This document shows, piece after piece, positions 26,901 through 34,980 of a stretch of DNA of 64,000 nucleotides. The first letter of the stretch is position 1; each line of letters starts with the position of its first letter. The stretch lies in the NCBI GenBank assembly GCA_020634135.1, contig JACKCG010000010.1, positions 51,257 to 115,256 of the forward strand, read 5' to 3'. The position numbers and the translations under genes were made by a program. The DNA comes from Anaerolineaceae bacterium. GTDB lineage: Bacteria > Chloroflexota > Anaerolineae > Aggregatilineales > Phototrophicaceae. Below the pieces are notes generated by a model, which worked only from the letters and a program-made list of their open reading frames with translations, was not told the DNA's origin and did not search any database.

Positions 26901-29348
26901 ATCCACGCGGACATCCTGCTCAATATCATTGACCAGTTTTACACGATCGCCCTGAAGAGATTGCAGGAAAGGCGATGCTGCCATCGGCAGGCGCAGATTG
27001 AGCAGGTCATGCTGCCGGCTTTCATCGCTCCCTGGTTGGGTCCATATCGTGTGGAGTTCAAGCCAGTCTTCGCCTTCCTTCGCGCGCCTATCCGTGTCAT
27101 CAAACAGCCAGAGCTGCCCGCTGTTGGCATCGGAAACCACCGACTCAATAATCGCCTGGAGGATTTCTTCCAGCACATCGGCTTTGGTCAGGCTGCTGCT
27201 CAGGTTGTAAAGCTGCTGCGTCAGGTTAAGGGTGGACTGGGTTTCGTTAAAGAGGCGTGCGCCTTCAATCGCCAGCGCCACACGGCTCGCCACCGCTTGC
27301 AGCAGGAAGGTATCGCCTTCGGTGAAGGGCTGGCCTTCGGGCGGGGCGACATCAATCGTGCCGATGACTTCGCCACGCACTGAAATCGGCAGGCTCAGGG
27401 CGGCTTCGTCCTCGCGCTCGCGGGAACCGACTTCCTGAACTTCGCGCAGATTGTAGGTATATATCCCTTTCAGGCCATGTTTTTCCCGCGTATCCTGCCA
27501 GGACTGCTGGGTATACTGGCGGTTCAGGCGCTGTGTTTGTTCAAGCTCCCGCTGGGTGTGTTCCAGTTCACGAGCGTTCTTCAGTGTAACGGCCACCTGG
27601 TCGGCCAGGATTTGCAGGGTATAGATGTTCTTGTGTTCGATGCGCGCCCCAATACTGTGGATATCCAGCACGCCGAAGATCGTCTCGCCGGATTTCAGCG
27701 GCAGAATCAGTTCAGAGCGCGTATCCTGGAGCAAGGGGTGGAGTGCGGTTTTCGCCAGCGTTCCATCAGCACGGGTCAGGAGCAGTAACTCGCCAGAGGT
27801 GATAACCTGGCCGATGCCGTTATCCGGGCTGACCACAGCCTGGTGACGCTCGCGCAGCAGTTGTTCACCGATCGTTCCATGACTGTGTTGCAGTTCGGCC
27901 TGGAGATTCACATTATCCAGGATGTAGACCTGAGCGTGATAGTACCCGAACTGCTCGCATATCCAGTCAATCATCTCCTGGAGCATCATGTTGGCGTCGG
28001 AAAGTGCCGCCGCCCGCTGGCTGATCTGAGCGGTCATTTCCAGGGTACGCAGGGTGCTGGCATCCTGGTTTTCGATGTCCTGGGTGAGGTTCTGCATACG
28101 CAGGGAAATCTGCTCAAATGCCTCCAGCAACTGGCCGAAGGGATTCTTGCTTTTTTGTGGGGTCAGCGTCTCGTAGATATTGCCTGAGGCGAGTTTCGCC
28201 GCCATCATACTGGCGGTTTCCAGTGGTTGCAGCCGGTAACTCATGGTTCGATTGGTATACCACAATGTCAGGGCCGCCCCACCGACGCTGGCAGCGACGG
28301 CCAGCGCGACAAGAACAATCAGGTTGCCCGGCAGCGCCTGCTGGCTGGCTGCCACGATCAGTCGCCAGGGCATTCCCTGAGCATTCCCCAGGGTAATAAG
28401 CCGCGTGGAAACCAGTTGGTCGCCCAGACGGGACTGCCGCAGGTTCTGGTCTGTTTCGAGCAGCGGGGCAAGCCCCGGATCAACGTCGGCCAGGGTGAAG
28501 TTCTGGTTCGCGTTCAGGCTCTGGAGGTAGAGGTCGGGGTTGGCGCTATCGGCCAGATACTGCCCCTGATTATTGACCAGCAGCCAGCGCTGGGCGACGG
28601 TTTCATCGCCGGTGTAGCTGTGAGCAGCATTGACAAGATTGAGCAGCGGTTGTACCCGCAGTTCAAATTCGACCACCCCCAGGATGACTGCCGGATTATT
28701 CGGGTCAGAGACCGGGGCAGCGATCCACATGACCGGACGTACCACGCCCTCTGCATCGCTGACCAGTTCAACACGCGAAAGCAGGATGTCACCCGCCAGA
28801 TTGAGTACGGTATTCATCATTAGGCTGTTGGCATGGGCAGCATATTGGAAGTCAGCGTTCGACTGCGGGACGCCGTTCTCAAGAACGACTTCCGCCCACA
28901 CGGAATATGTCGAACGGGTGACATAGCGGATTGCCAGGTACTTGCCGGGGGATTCGCTAAATACCCCCAGGAAATGCTCCAAAACATGCTGCTGCTCATC
29001 CCGCAGTGTGGCTGGTGCGATCTCCGCAGCCTGAATACTGCGAATCTGATCGGCGCTCAGGGCGAATGACTGTACCTCCGGACTCGTCGCAATCTGATCG
29101 ACCTGTTGTATCGAATCGCGCAGGAACTGGTTGATCTGGTCTTCACGCACGATGAGTTCGGCTTCCAGACTGCCAGGCAGCGCCTGTGAACGCCCAAGAA
29201 TCAGTGCCACCACCAGTACCAGCAGCAGACCGAAGATCACGACCACAACCAGGGTCACACGATTCATGATCTGGCGCTGTACCGTCAGCGCCTTACGGGA
29301 TTGGGATCTCTTTTTCTGCACCATATCCACCCTGAGACCTATACTCAC
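20985..29348 (-). CDS. Giant multi-GAF hybrid histidine kinase, 2787 residues
   Basis: Domain order: cytosolic basic start; membrane helix 1 at about 29-53; extracytoplasmic Cache-like sensor to about 340; membrane helix 2 (GNLIVLVALAVAASVGGAAL); HAMP-type linker to about 425; six GAF modules; one PAS at about 1400-1520 (LQTMPTGVVVLDGRTL); four more GAFs. Then HisKA with His near 2229 (NMSHELRTPLNSIIGFS), HATPase (LVSNACKFTNEG, DTGIGIAEKDL, GGTGLGLPIAKSLIEMQGG), and two receivers with Asp near 2590 (IIMDASFANGS) and near 2712 (LILLDLRMPEMDG). GAF ends are marked by repeats such as VGIAVENRQLF. All phosphorelay residues are present. It sits at the 3' end of the GAF operon, six bases before thrC-receiver, and is the only complete kinase in the cluster. 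GAF ligands are unknown. Confidence 0.93.
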   Translation of the reverse strand: MSIGLRVDMVQKKRSQSRKALTVQRQIMNRVTLVVVVIFGLLLVLVVALILGRSQALPGSLEAELIVREDQINQFLRDSIQQVDQIATSPEVQSFALSADQIRSIQAAEIAPATLRDEQQHVLEHFLGVFSESPGKYLAIRYVTRSTYSVWAEVVLENGVPQSNADFQYAAHANSLMMNTVLNLAGDILLSRVELVSDAEGVVRPVMWIAAPVSDPNNPAVILGVVEFELRVQPLLNLVNAAHSYTGDETVAQRWLLVNNQGQYLADSANPDLYLQSLNANQNFTLADVDPGLAPLLETDQNLRQSRLGDQLVSTRLITLGNAQGMPWRLIVAASQQALPGNLIVLVALAVAASVGGAALTLWYTNRTMSYRLQPLETASMMAAKLASGNIYETLTPQKSKNPFGQLLEAFEQISLRMQNLTQDIENQDASTLRTLEMTAQISQRAAALSDANMMLQEMIDWICEQFGYYHAQVYILDNVNLQAELQHSHGTIGEQLLRERHQAVVSPDNGIGQVITSGELLLLTRADGTLAKTALHPLLQDTRSELILPLKSGETIFGVLDIHSIGARIEHKNIYTLQILADQVAVTLKNARELEHTQRELEQTQRLNRQYTQQSWQDTREKHGLKGIYTYNLREVQEVGSREREDEAALSLPISVRGEVIGTIDVAPPEGQPFTEGDTFLLQAVASRVALAIEGARLFNETQSTLNLTQQLYNLSSSLTKADVLEEILQAIIESVVSDANSGQLWLFDDTDRRAKEGEDWLELHTIWTQPGSDESRQHDLLNLRLPMAASPFLQSLQGDRVKLVNDIEQDVRVDNHLKGLLRLLGVKAVAIVPFSTRGDWRGIIIIGFPSPREFSAQESRIYAALIDQAGVTIDNRMLLKDQEANVAELERLYAASRIINQEQGDIPLVRAAVTASRDPRTNFELGMLEGRLDQTGWPTAVRIVARSQDGMIVEDDTLKPLVIGLDSPIRQREPETQLREDSSPRFTATFPLFSANQPIALFTLTSDYLHELTEQDYEVFRALTGQMSTVIENRRLLERTTRALDETQQLYSASRDIATSQDANAVYQSAAWHIARWATGTSRVLILLAGPNPGLNAPYLDYVYVLNQDERSSSLQPGIRVSTEATQLPTLFRESREAVYIADLETALADNQRLRLALQQGGAVSLVAASIQSGQKWYGMLICEASQPDVLNENLKPFIQSIADQVGIAVENRQLFEEARLEAQRALALAEVGQLATRVGADFAKSLTEAFERIAEPANYDRWLVMLRNEVVPDLLEEVISRSVRGGPQWDGLSLNMAADEHSLVDAIRFNQPIIINEPGKYLAFMGASADELKSLGKHIVAPVRVGEHIAGAVLVGRDTNSVDMSGHDEQLILTLAAQVAVATENRRLFLQAENEREYLNSILQTMPTGVVVLDGRTLRPIRSNYQAESLLGQALSPEIPFGDDAYNLFRRDTYTPYPVAELPVIHARETGQPQFASDLVIFRDDERIDLLLNAAPIHDNRGAVTAIVAAFQDITTLRGLESELQNRLNESMTLYEAIKTLAGASNLDTVVDAVIEQVEDLGVVNGYVLLLDRESGAVIVQRAVYPVDEFDLPYDLLQETPLFIANVAEDTVLPPQARTALTEKGVHAVSSLPMWTRETLLGWVVLTHDQLPTQVGDYEQFLNAIVDNAAVSVDNHILFRNTEQAYEEATSLYEISRILARAITPEDVVNAAIKHIHQGHIQRILMMDVMSKELTLTSGHVQIAVNWAKEGVTDLDMLNVTLSPDQFPNWRHLAATSIITIDDVTQQADLSEMELFGFQSLDIGALAVLPLFAANQPLGILWLISDKPYRHTERDLRIYRAFTEQAALSLGAVRLLNQTERRARQLALSAEVTQAASSILDLNKLLPQVVDQIKETFHYDHVQIFMMDEKREYAELRASTGEAGKKLLSIKHKLAKGSISVIGQTTARGEPVVALDTIDARYQHKPNPHLPLTRSEMALPIITEGEVVGALDVQSNRPNAFTTEDADVLRLLAAQISVAIYNARLFTQSQSRAKNLSFLFDVTAAAARPDETLQESLENVVFQVRDLLRTHVVAVYLREEYYDLEDNIFAVLDPVARAGSNQPLSEMPEIQLNDRQHFVSMAASEGRPRIINNIEQEPTYLPISSSTRSATIVPMTSGNSLTGVLILEDDRLNAYHDETLMLLGALTNNLSAIVQSSRLLERVFEQNEKLMELDKLRSDFLANMSHELRTPLNSIIGFSRVILKGIDGPLTEMQEQDISTIYSSGQHLLGLINDVLDQAKIASGKMDLHIDYFDVKPVADGVRSIGIGLVKDKPIDIVLNISPGLPQAYGDEFRTRQVLINLVSNACKFTNEGQIAISIYAQPHAASGKEMVRIDVADTGIGIAEKDLPLLFEAFRQVDSSLTRTVGGTGLGLPIAKSLIEMQGGMMLVESAVNIGSTFSILLPLEPISPEELEEAKQKSAASLNLSTVDDTQRLSRPSRSTGANEIADPAATAPQAVPSNGESEPGPDDDNRETLEMARAKRKRVTGTMAGVMAPKRQILIAEENPAMIDQYRRALQREGYDIFTAGSSLEAEAMVSGLHPTMIIMDASFANGSCWDIMARLKSREDTEDIPVLIAGITDVSEQAFAAGAFSFIRRPFTPDQLVKTVTHAEREGQTERILIIDDQSDSTRLLKQILDAQGRYRVYTAHSGDEGITQVVRRRPDLILLDLRMPEMDGFAVLDELRAHPETAGIPIVIITGESLNADEKDRLADVEVLYKTDISVENHETFLNEVKLYLTGLNGE

Positions 29349-29441
29349 TAGCTACTAGATGATCTTATGCAGTCGGTGAGGTAGGTAGTGGGCTTCAGTC
29401 CACTATCTTCAACCCTGCACCATGCTGATAGTCGTTGACGA

Positions 29442-31694
29442 CTAATGGTCATGTCCGTTCTGCTCACCATGCAGTCGAATGCTCACATGCGGGAGATGCA
29501 GCGCCTCCCCAATCTCGCGGACCGCTGTTTCCAGAATCTCCTCAATCGCCGTTTGCGGCGTGAGTTTCGCGGCAATCGTATTCACAATACGCTCTCGTTC
29601 AGTGGCGCGCTGGCTTTCTTCATACAGTCGGGTGCCATCCAGCCCAATTGCCATCCGGTTCGCCAGCTCTTGCGCCAACTGCAACTTGGTTTCGTTCAAT
29701 TCACCGGCAGGCAGTTCCCACTCGACAGCCCCCAAAGTGGAGCCGCGCAGCTGGATCGGGACGGCTATCGGGATGGTGCCACGCCTTGTTACTTCACCAA
29801 TCGTGATGCGCCCGCTCTGAACAGCCTGGTGACGCAGGTCGGTCAGGTCGCTGCCGGTAGCGACTCCGGCTTCGCTGACCAGTTCACGGTAACGCTGCTC
29901 ATACATGAACTCACGCCAGGCTTGCAGCGTGGCCTCGCGGTTCACCTGCTGGATTTCTTCGCGGATCCGCACGGTGTCCTGGTACAGACGGGCGTTGTCA
30001 ATTGCCACCGCAATCTGGTCGGCCATTGTCTGCAATACGCTGATCTCGTCCGGCTCGAAAACGTCCGGGCGGCGGCTCTGCACATCCATCGCGCCGAACA
30101 CGGTATCACCCAACATCAGGGGGATTGCCAGTTCAGCGCGGGTATCGGGCAGAAACTCGTTGCGGCGGTGAACTTCGCTGTCAGATGTGTCGCGGGCGAC
30201 GACAATTCGCCCGTGCTCCGTCACCTGGCCGATAACGCTTACGCTGCCGACGGCGAGCTTGTGGCCGCGTGCCAGTAACTCGCGCCCTGGTTCATTGGTG
30301 CTCGCCCGCAGCACAGCGTACTCAGCAGCATCATCCAGCAGGAAAATCTGGGCATGATAAATGTTGGAAAACCGCTCCACAATCAGGTCAACCACCTTGT
30401 CGAGCAGAGTCTGTAAGTCACGCTGCGAGGCTGCAAACCGGCTGATTTCCTGGGTCGTGGCGATGTCACGTCCCTGGGTAGCGATACGTGACTCCAGTAT
30501 ATTAATCTGCCCGCGTACCTGGCTGCGCATATCCACGAATGCGGTGTTCAGTCCTCCGATTTCGTCCTGGCGGTGTGTTGTGGGTACGGGAACGTCAAAA
30601 TCACGGCGGCCCATCGCATGGATCGCCTGACGCAGCCCAACCAGCGGCGGGGTGAGCACCTGATTAAACAGCATCACCAACAGGAAGAGCAGTACGACTG
30701 GCCCGACGATCAGAGCAAAACTGCGTGCCCCGGTAAAATAGCTGATTACGGTGCTGAATTGCGCTGCGCCAGGGACTTCACTGATGAGCGCCAGTGTGAC
30801 GGAATCAGGTTGGGTCGGGTCAAAAATCGGCCCATAGTAACCGATCATTTCTTCGCCAGTCGTGAGTGTATAGCTTGTTTGCCCGGCGTTTCCACCCAAT
30901 GCCTGCTCGACTGCTGGCGATTCCTGTGCGGATTTGACTGCCTGGAGCAGGGTCGGCGCGGGACTGAACACATACTCCTGTTCAATACCGCTCACGACAA
31001 AACTATAGGCCGGGTAATCCGCGTCGCTGAAGGACATCTGATCAAAAAAGATACGTTCGCTGCTTAAGGTGGCAACCAGATACCCCAGTACCGCCCCATC
31101 CCGCCAACGAATCGCCTGCGTGAGTTCGAGCTTAAAAAGCGGCGCTCGTGAGAATGTAAGACTCCGGTCAATGCCAAGCTGCGCGTCAGCCTTAGCCTTT
31201 ATGTAGGACGGGGTCTCGGAATCGTCACGACCAAACGTCGTATTTTGCAGGCTGAATGGCGCAGCACCGGTCATGACTACGCCCGCCCGGTTCAGGACTC
31301 GCACCGAGTCATACAGATTTTCCTGGGTTGCCAGTTCCCTTCGGATCAAATCCGCGACCTGGATTGCGTTGGTGGCGCTGATCGGCAGCGGCGGGTTAGT
31401 TTGCACGTCCCGCAGCAGCAGCCCGGTAATCTGGCTGACATTGTCGGGATTATTGACGAATGCCTGCAGGTCGCGTTGGGCGCGGTCCAGCGTATTCTGG
31501 ATGTTCTGTCGCTGCCGTTCACCGTTTTCAGTGATGAATACCTGGAGGGTTCGACTCGAAACTTCGGACAGGCCACCGCCAACGATGAAGATAGATAACA
31601 CGGCTGGCAGGATAATCGCCAGCAAGAAGCCAACCGACAGTTTGACCCAGATCGGCCACGAAGGGAAATCAAAGAGGCGGGTGAGAAATCTCAT
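29442..31694 (-). CDS. Membrane GAF sensor with Cache-like domain and HAMP, no output domain
   Basis: 750 residues. Membrane helix 1 at about 18-42 (LSVGFLLAIILPAVLSIFIVGG) is followed by a periplasmic, dCache-like sensor of about 270 residues. Helix 2 (ALIVGPVVLLFLLVMLFNQV) leads into a HAMP linker (PLVGLRQAIHAMGRRDFD). A full GAF domain follows (RFSNIYHAQIFLLDDAAEYA to VAIDNARLY), then a second, shorter GAF preceded by a Trp-containing linker (LQAWREFMYE). The C-terminal 50 or so residues (IVNTIAAKLTPQTAIEEI to VSIRLHG) look like only the opening helix and strand of another GAF, then stop. There is no kinase, cyclase or methyl-accepting region, so it must act through a partner. Its start overlaps the upstream gene's stop by 4 bases. 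Confidence 0.88.
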   Translation of the reverse strand: MRFLTRLFDFPSWPIWVKLSVGFLLAIILPAVLSIFIVGGGLSEVSSRTLQVFITENGERQRQNIQNTLDRAQRDLQAFVNNPDNVSQITGLLLRDVQTNPPLPISATNAIQVADLIRRELATQENLYDSVRVLNRAGVVMTGAAPFSLQNTTFGRDDSETPSYIKAKADAQLGIDRSLTFSRAPLFKLELTQAIRWRDGAVLGYLVATLSSERIFFDQMSFSDADYPAYSFVVSGIEQEYVFSPAPTLLQAVKSAQESPAVEQALGGNAGQTSYTLTTGEEMIGYYGPIFDPTQPDSVTLALISEVPGAAQFSTVISYFTGARSFALIVGPVVLLFLLVMLFNQVLTPPLVGLRQAIHAMGRRDFDVPVPTTHRQDEIGGLNTAFVDMRSQVRGQINILESRIATQGRDIATTQEISRFAASQRDLQTLLDKVVDLIVERFSNIYHAQIFLLDDAAEYAVLRASTNEPGRELLARGHKLAVGSVSVIGQVTEHGRIVVARDTSDSEVHRRNEFLPDTRAELAIPLMLGDTVFGAMDVQSRRPDVFEPDEISVLQTMADQIAVAIDNARLYQDTVRIREEIQQVNREATLQAWREFMYEQRYRELVSEAGVATGSDLTDLRHQAVQSGRITIGEVTRRGTIPIAVPIQLRGSTLGAVEWELPAGELNETKLQLAQELANRMAIGLDGTRLYEESQRATERERIVNTIAAKLTPQTAIEEILETAVREIGEALHLPHVSIRLHGEQNGHDH

Positions 31695-33388
31695 TTCACT
31701 GCATCCTCATACTGCGCGGGTTTTGCCAACACTTCAGGCTGCAAATAGACACGGGTATGGATGGCACCCAGCACGTGATTAAAATTGTGTGCCGCCAGGT
31801 TCAACGCGGTTTTGACATCGGTTGCCCCGGTCAGCATGGATGTAAATTCACTGGCGGCGCGTTCGCGCTGCGCCTGTACCTGGCTCTGCTCAAACAGACG
31901 GGCGTTTTCCAGTGCTAATGCCAGACGCTGTGAGACCGTCTGCGCGATGTCAAGCTGATAATTGCTCACGGGCCGGTCAGCCGGTAAGGCGAAAGACATC
32001 GCTCCCAGGGTGGTATCGCGGAATTTGATGGGGACGTTGATAATGCGCTCATCACCAACTACCTCCACATGCAGTTCACCCTGCTCCCAGGCTGGACGCA
32101 GTGTCTCCGGCAGGTCGGTGGCCGCGATCAGTTCCGGCTCTTGTCCATCCACCAGGTTAAACCCGACTAAGGGTGCGCCACGTTCCTGGAAATACATGCC
32201 CCACGCATTCGACGCCCGGCGTTCCCGTTCCTCGTATTCCGCCAGTCGCCGCTGCAAGCGTTCGATCCGGTCAGCCTGTTCATTCTCGGTTTGGCTGAGA
32301 GTTTGCGATGTACGCAGCCACATGAGCAGCGCTGCCACCAGGCGCGCCAGGGTTTCTAACACGCGGGTTTCATCGGCACTAAAGGGCACGGTCTGCACAC
32401 TTTGTACGTCAATCACGCCTAACACAGCATCATCTTCGGTCAGAATGGGAATGGCGATACCCACATTTGAGTTAGGGCGCAGATGGTGGCTGCGAATATC
32501 CAACCGGTCACGGCGCATGACGGCACGGGGTTGGCGCAGGCGGGCGGCTTCGCTGATAATATTCGTGTCGGTCAGCTTGATGACTTCTTCCCCGGTCAGT
32601 GTGGGCTGCCCGACTTCACCGCCACTACCCATGATGAGGTTACCTACCATGTCGCGCAGGTAGATGCGCGCGCCAACCAGAGGAAAGTGCCGGTGGATGA
32701 GTCCCACAATCTGGTTGAGCGCGGTGTGTTCATCCGTCTCTACCGGTAGGGTACTCATAAAGGCGGTGATGTTCGTCAACCGCTCAGTATTCACTGCCTG
32801 GTTACGGGTGACTTGTTCTGCTGTCCCGCTGAACAACGCCAGCAGGCCGAATCCGCCGGCAACCGCCACGGAAATTATAGCGAAGTCCAGCCCGGCGTTT
32901 TCAGCCGGGGTGATACGCTGCGTCGTGGTCTGCTGACTCTGTGTCAGCCCACCGCTGACGAGGACCGTCACTACGATCACTGTTATGAGGACCAGGTCAC
33001 GGCGAGACAGCATCAGCCCGGCGATCAGGATCGGCAGGCCATAGAGCGACGCCGAGCTGTTGGCGAGGCCTTCCCGCGCCACTAGTACCAGCGTCACCAC
33101 GGTGATGCCGAGCAGAATCCAGGTTGCCACCCGCAGCCGCCCGTTCTGGGCAAAATGGTAGATGAAATAAAACACCACCAGCGAGCCTACCATCAACAGG
33201 GAAAAGGCATTGACGCCCTCCAGGCCATCCGCCATGATCTGGGGCAGGATAATCAGGAAAATCCACAGGATAACCCCGACCATCGTAGCCAACATGAATA
33301 AGATCAACAGGCGTGCCCGCTGCCGGTCAATGTCGCTGACGTAGGGATAACGTACTGTGAATAAATAGCTGAAGATATTCCGAATCAT
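31691..33388 (-). CDS. Six-helix membrane GAF sensor, no output domain
   Basis: 565 residues. About six hydrophobic helices occupy residues 25-215 (LLILFMLATMVGVILWIFLI, FSLLMVGSLVVFYFIYHF, VATWILLGITVVTLVLVA, two more, then FAIISVAVAGGFGLLALFSG). A GAF domain follows (FPLVGARIYLRDMVGNLIM to DVQSVQTVPF), then a coiled coil and a shorter GAF with the Trp linker (NAWGMYFQERGAPLVG). The tail is a half-GAF opening (AASEFTSMLTGATDVKTAL to TRVYLQPEV). It is a paralogue of the neighbouring genes, differing chiefly in the membrane module. Both ends overlap neighbouring genes by 4 bases (ATGA), so it is translated in a coupled operon. The stimulus is unknown. Confidence 0.87.
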   Translation of the reverse strand: MIRNIFSYLFTVRYPYVSDIDRQRARLLILFMLATMVGVILWIFLIILPQIMADGLEGVNAFSLLMVGSLVVFYFIYHFAQNGRLRVATWILLGITVVTLVLVAREGLANSSASLYGLPILIAGLMLSRRDLVLITVIVVTVLVSGGLTQSQQTTTQRITPAENAGLDFAIISVAVAGGFGLLALFSGTAEQVTRNQAVNTERLTNITAFMSTLPVETDEHTALNQIVGLIHRHFPLVGARIYLRDMVGNLIMGSGGEVGQPTLTGEEVIKLTDTNIISEAARLRQPRAVMRRDRLDIRSHHLRPNSNVGIAIPILTEDDAVLGVIDVQSVQTVPFSADETRVLETLARLVAALLMWLRTSQTLSQTENEQADRIERLQRRLAEYEERERRASNAWGMYFQERGAPLVGFNLVDGQEPELIAATDLPETLRPAWEQGELHVEVVGDERIINVPIKFRDTTLGAMSFALPADRPVSNYQLDIAQTVSQRLALALENARLFEQSQVQAQRERAASEFTSMLTGATDVKTALNLAAHNFNHVLGAIHTRVYLQPEVLAKPAQYEDAVK

Positions 33389-34980
33389 GCGCCGTTGCTC
33401 CCCTTTTGATCGTCCAACTGGACACCCCCGAGCCGGATCGCGCCGTGTTTGGCCCCCAGCGACTGGCTGAGTTCGGAGAGCGTAATCCGCAGCAGGTCAT
33501 CCACGTTGGCAACCGTCTGGTAACGGGATGAGATTTCGTTAATACGCTGTTCCTGGGCGGCCAGGTCTTGCGATTCCTCATACAACCGGGCTTTATCCAG
33601 GCTCAGGGCAAGACGTTGGGCGACAGCATTGACAATTTCCAGCGCCTCACTCTGGGGCATGTCCCGGCTTGCTTCCACTTCAACCACGCCAATGACCTCG
33701 CTGCCGATCATCAGCGGGGCAGCCACCACTTCGCCTTCCTGGACGACCTGCCCGGCGTGAGCAGCTTTGATCTGGTGTTCACTCCACTCGGCATGGGGTA
33801 TAAGCTGCTGGTTGTCCAGCGTCAGGCCGGTGTTTTCGCGCCTGCTCTGCCAATAGTCCTGCCAGCCTTTTCGGGTTGCCTGGCGGCTGATGCGCTGGGT
33901 TTCCTGCAAGTTAGTTTCTGATTCCAGGAACATCCGTTTGGTTTCCTGGGCAATCTGTGATTGTTCGGTAAACAGACGCGCATTGCGGATTGACGTTGCC
34001 AGCAGGTTCGCCAGCGTTTGCAGCGCCTGGGTGTCTTCGGGTTGGAAGGCCAGGGGGTCGTGGCTCTGCACATCCAGCGCGCCCACTACCCGTTCACCGT
34101 CCACAATGGGCAGCGCCAGTTCAGAGCGTGTATCCGGCAGGAGTTCATTCCGGTAATAAAAAGCGTCGGTATGGCGGGCGATAACCGGCTGACGCCTCTG
34201 GGTGGTCTGCCCGATCACGCTCTGGGAACCCACCGCCAGTCGGTGATGGCGGGCGAGGAGTTCACGCCCAACTGCGCCGGTGCTGGCCGCCAGTTCAGCA
34301 TATTCCCCGGAAGCATCCATTAAAAAGACCTGGACATGGTAAAACTCAAAACGGCGGCGGATCAGTTCAACGGCCTCTGGCAGCAGCTCATCTAACTGTA
34401 GAATTTGCGCGAGTTCCTGGCCGATGCTGGCTGTATCCGCCAGAAGCTGGGCACTGCGCTGCGACTCGCGGGCAACCCGGTTGGCTACCTCAATAAAGAT
34501 ACGGACGATGATGCCGAGCGTGCCTAACGCCACCAGCAGCAGGATGCTGCTCACCACTTCGGTGGATACAGAAGCCCGCTCCAAAATAAGGAAGGCAACC
34601 CGCCCAATTGTGCTGACCTGAACCAGAGCGAACAGCCAGCGATTCCCCAGCATAGCTGCCGAGATCATACCCAGAGAACCGGTTAAGATCAGCAAATCGG
34701 GCGCTAACAGCACAATCGGGATCAGAGTAAGCAAGTAAAGTGTGACTGCGTTCTGGAAACGCCCACGCTGGATGAGCCAGAGAATGGCAACATTGACAGC
34801 GATCAAAACGCCAAAGGCAGCTGCCGTAGAAGCGGATGAGTTGACCGTTAACTGGACGACGATCATAACAAAGTTGGCTAGTATCCAGAATAGAGATAGC
34901 GCAATCAGGTAGCTTCGCCGCAGCGTGTCCAGCCTGTTGATATTGCGCTGCGCCGTCTGGGGTGTAGGAAAGGCGGTCAT
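33385..34980 (-). CDS. Six-helix membrane GAF sensor, no output domain
   Basis: 531 residues. The first 170 or so residues are a membrane module (LIALSLFWILANFVMIVVQL, AFGVLIAVNVAILWLIQ, LYLLTLIPIVLLAPDLLIL and further helices). A linker helix leads to a complete GAF (RRFEFYHVQVFLMDASGEYA, SVIGQTTQRRQPVIARHT, GALDVQSHDPLAF). A second, reduced GAF with the Trp linker follows (RKGWQDYWQSRRENTG). The tail again stops inside a GAF opening (RINEISSRYQTVANVDDLL to HGAIRLGG). It overlaps the preceding and following genes by 4 bases each. It cannot signal alone, and stoichiometric assembly with the neighbouring GAF proteins is the natural inference. Confidence 0.87.
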   Translation of the reverse strand: MTAFPTPQTAQRNINRLDTLRRSYLIALSLFWILANFVMIVVQLTVNSSASTAAAFGVLIAVNVAILWLIQRGRFQNAVTLYLLTLIPIVLLAPDLLILTGSLGMISAAMLGNRWLFALVQVSTIGRVAFLILERASVSTEVVSSILLLVALGTLGIIVRIFIEVANRVARESQRSAQLLADTASIGQELAQILQLDELLPEAVELIRRRFEFYHVQVFLMDASGEYAELAASTGAVGRELLARHHRLAVGSQSVIGQTTQRRQPVIARHTDAFYYRNELLPDTRSELALPIVDGERVVGALDVQSHDPLAFQPEDTQALQTLANLLATSIRNARLFTEQSQIAQETKRMFLESETNLQETQRISRQATRKGWQDYWQSRRENTGLTLDNQQLIPHAEWSEHQIKAAHAGQVVQEGEVVAAPLMIGSEVIGVVEVEASRDMPQSEALEIVNAVAQRLALSLDKARLYEESQDLAAQEQRINEISSRYQTVANVDDLLRITLSELSQSLGAKHGAIRLGGVQLDDQKGSNGA

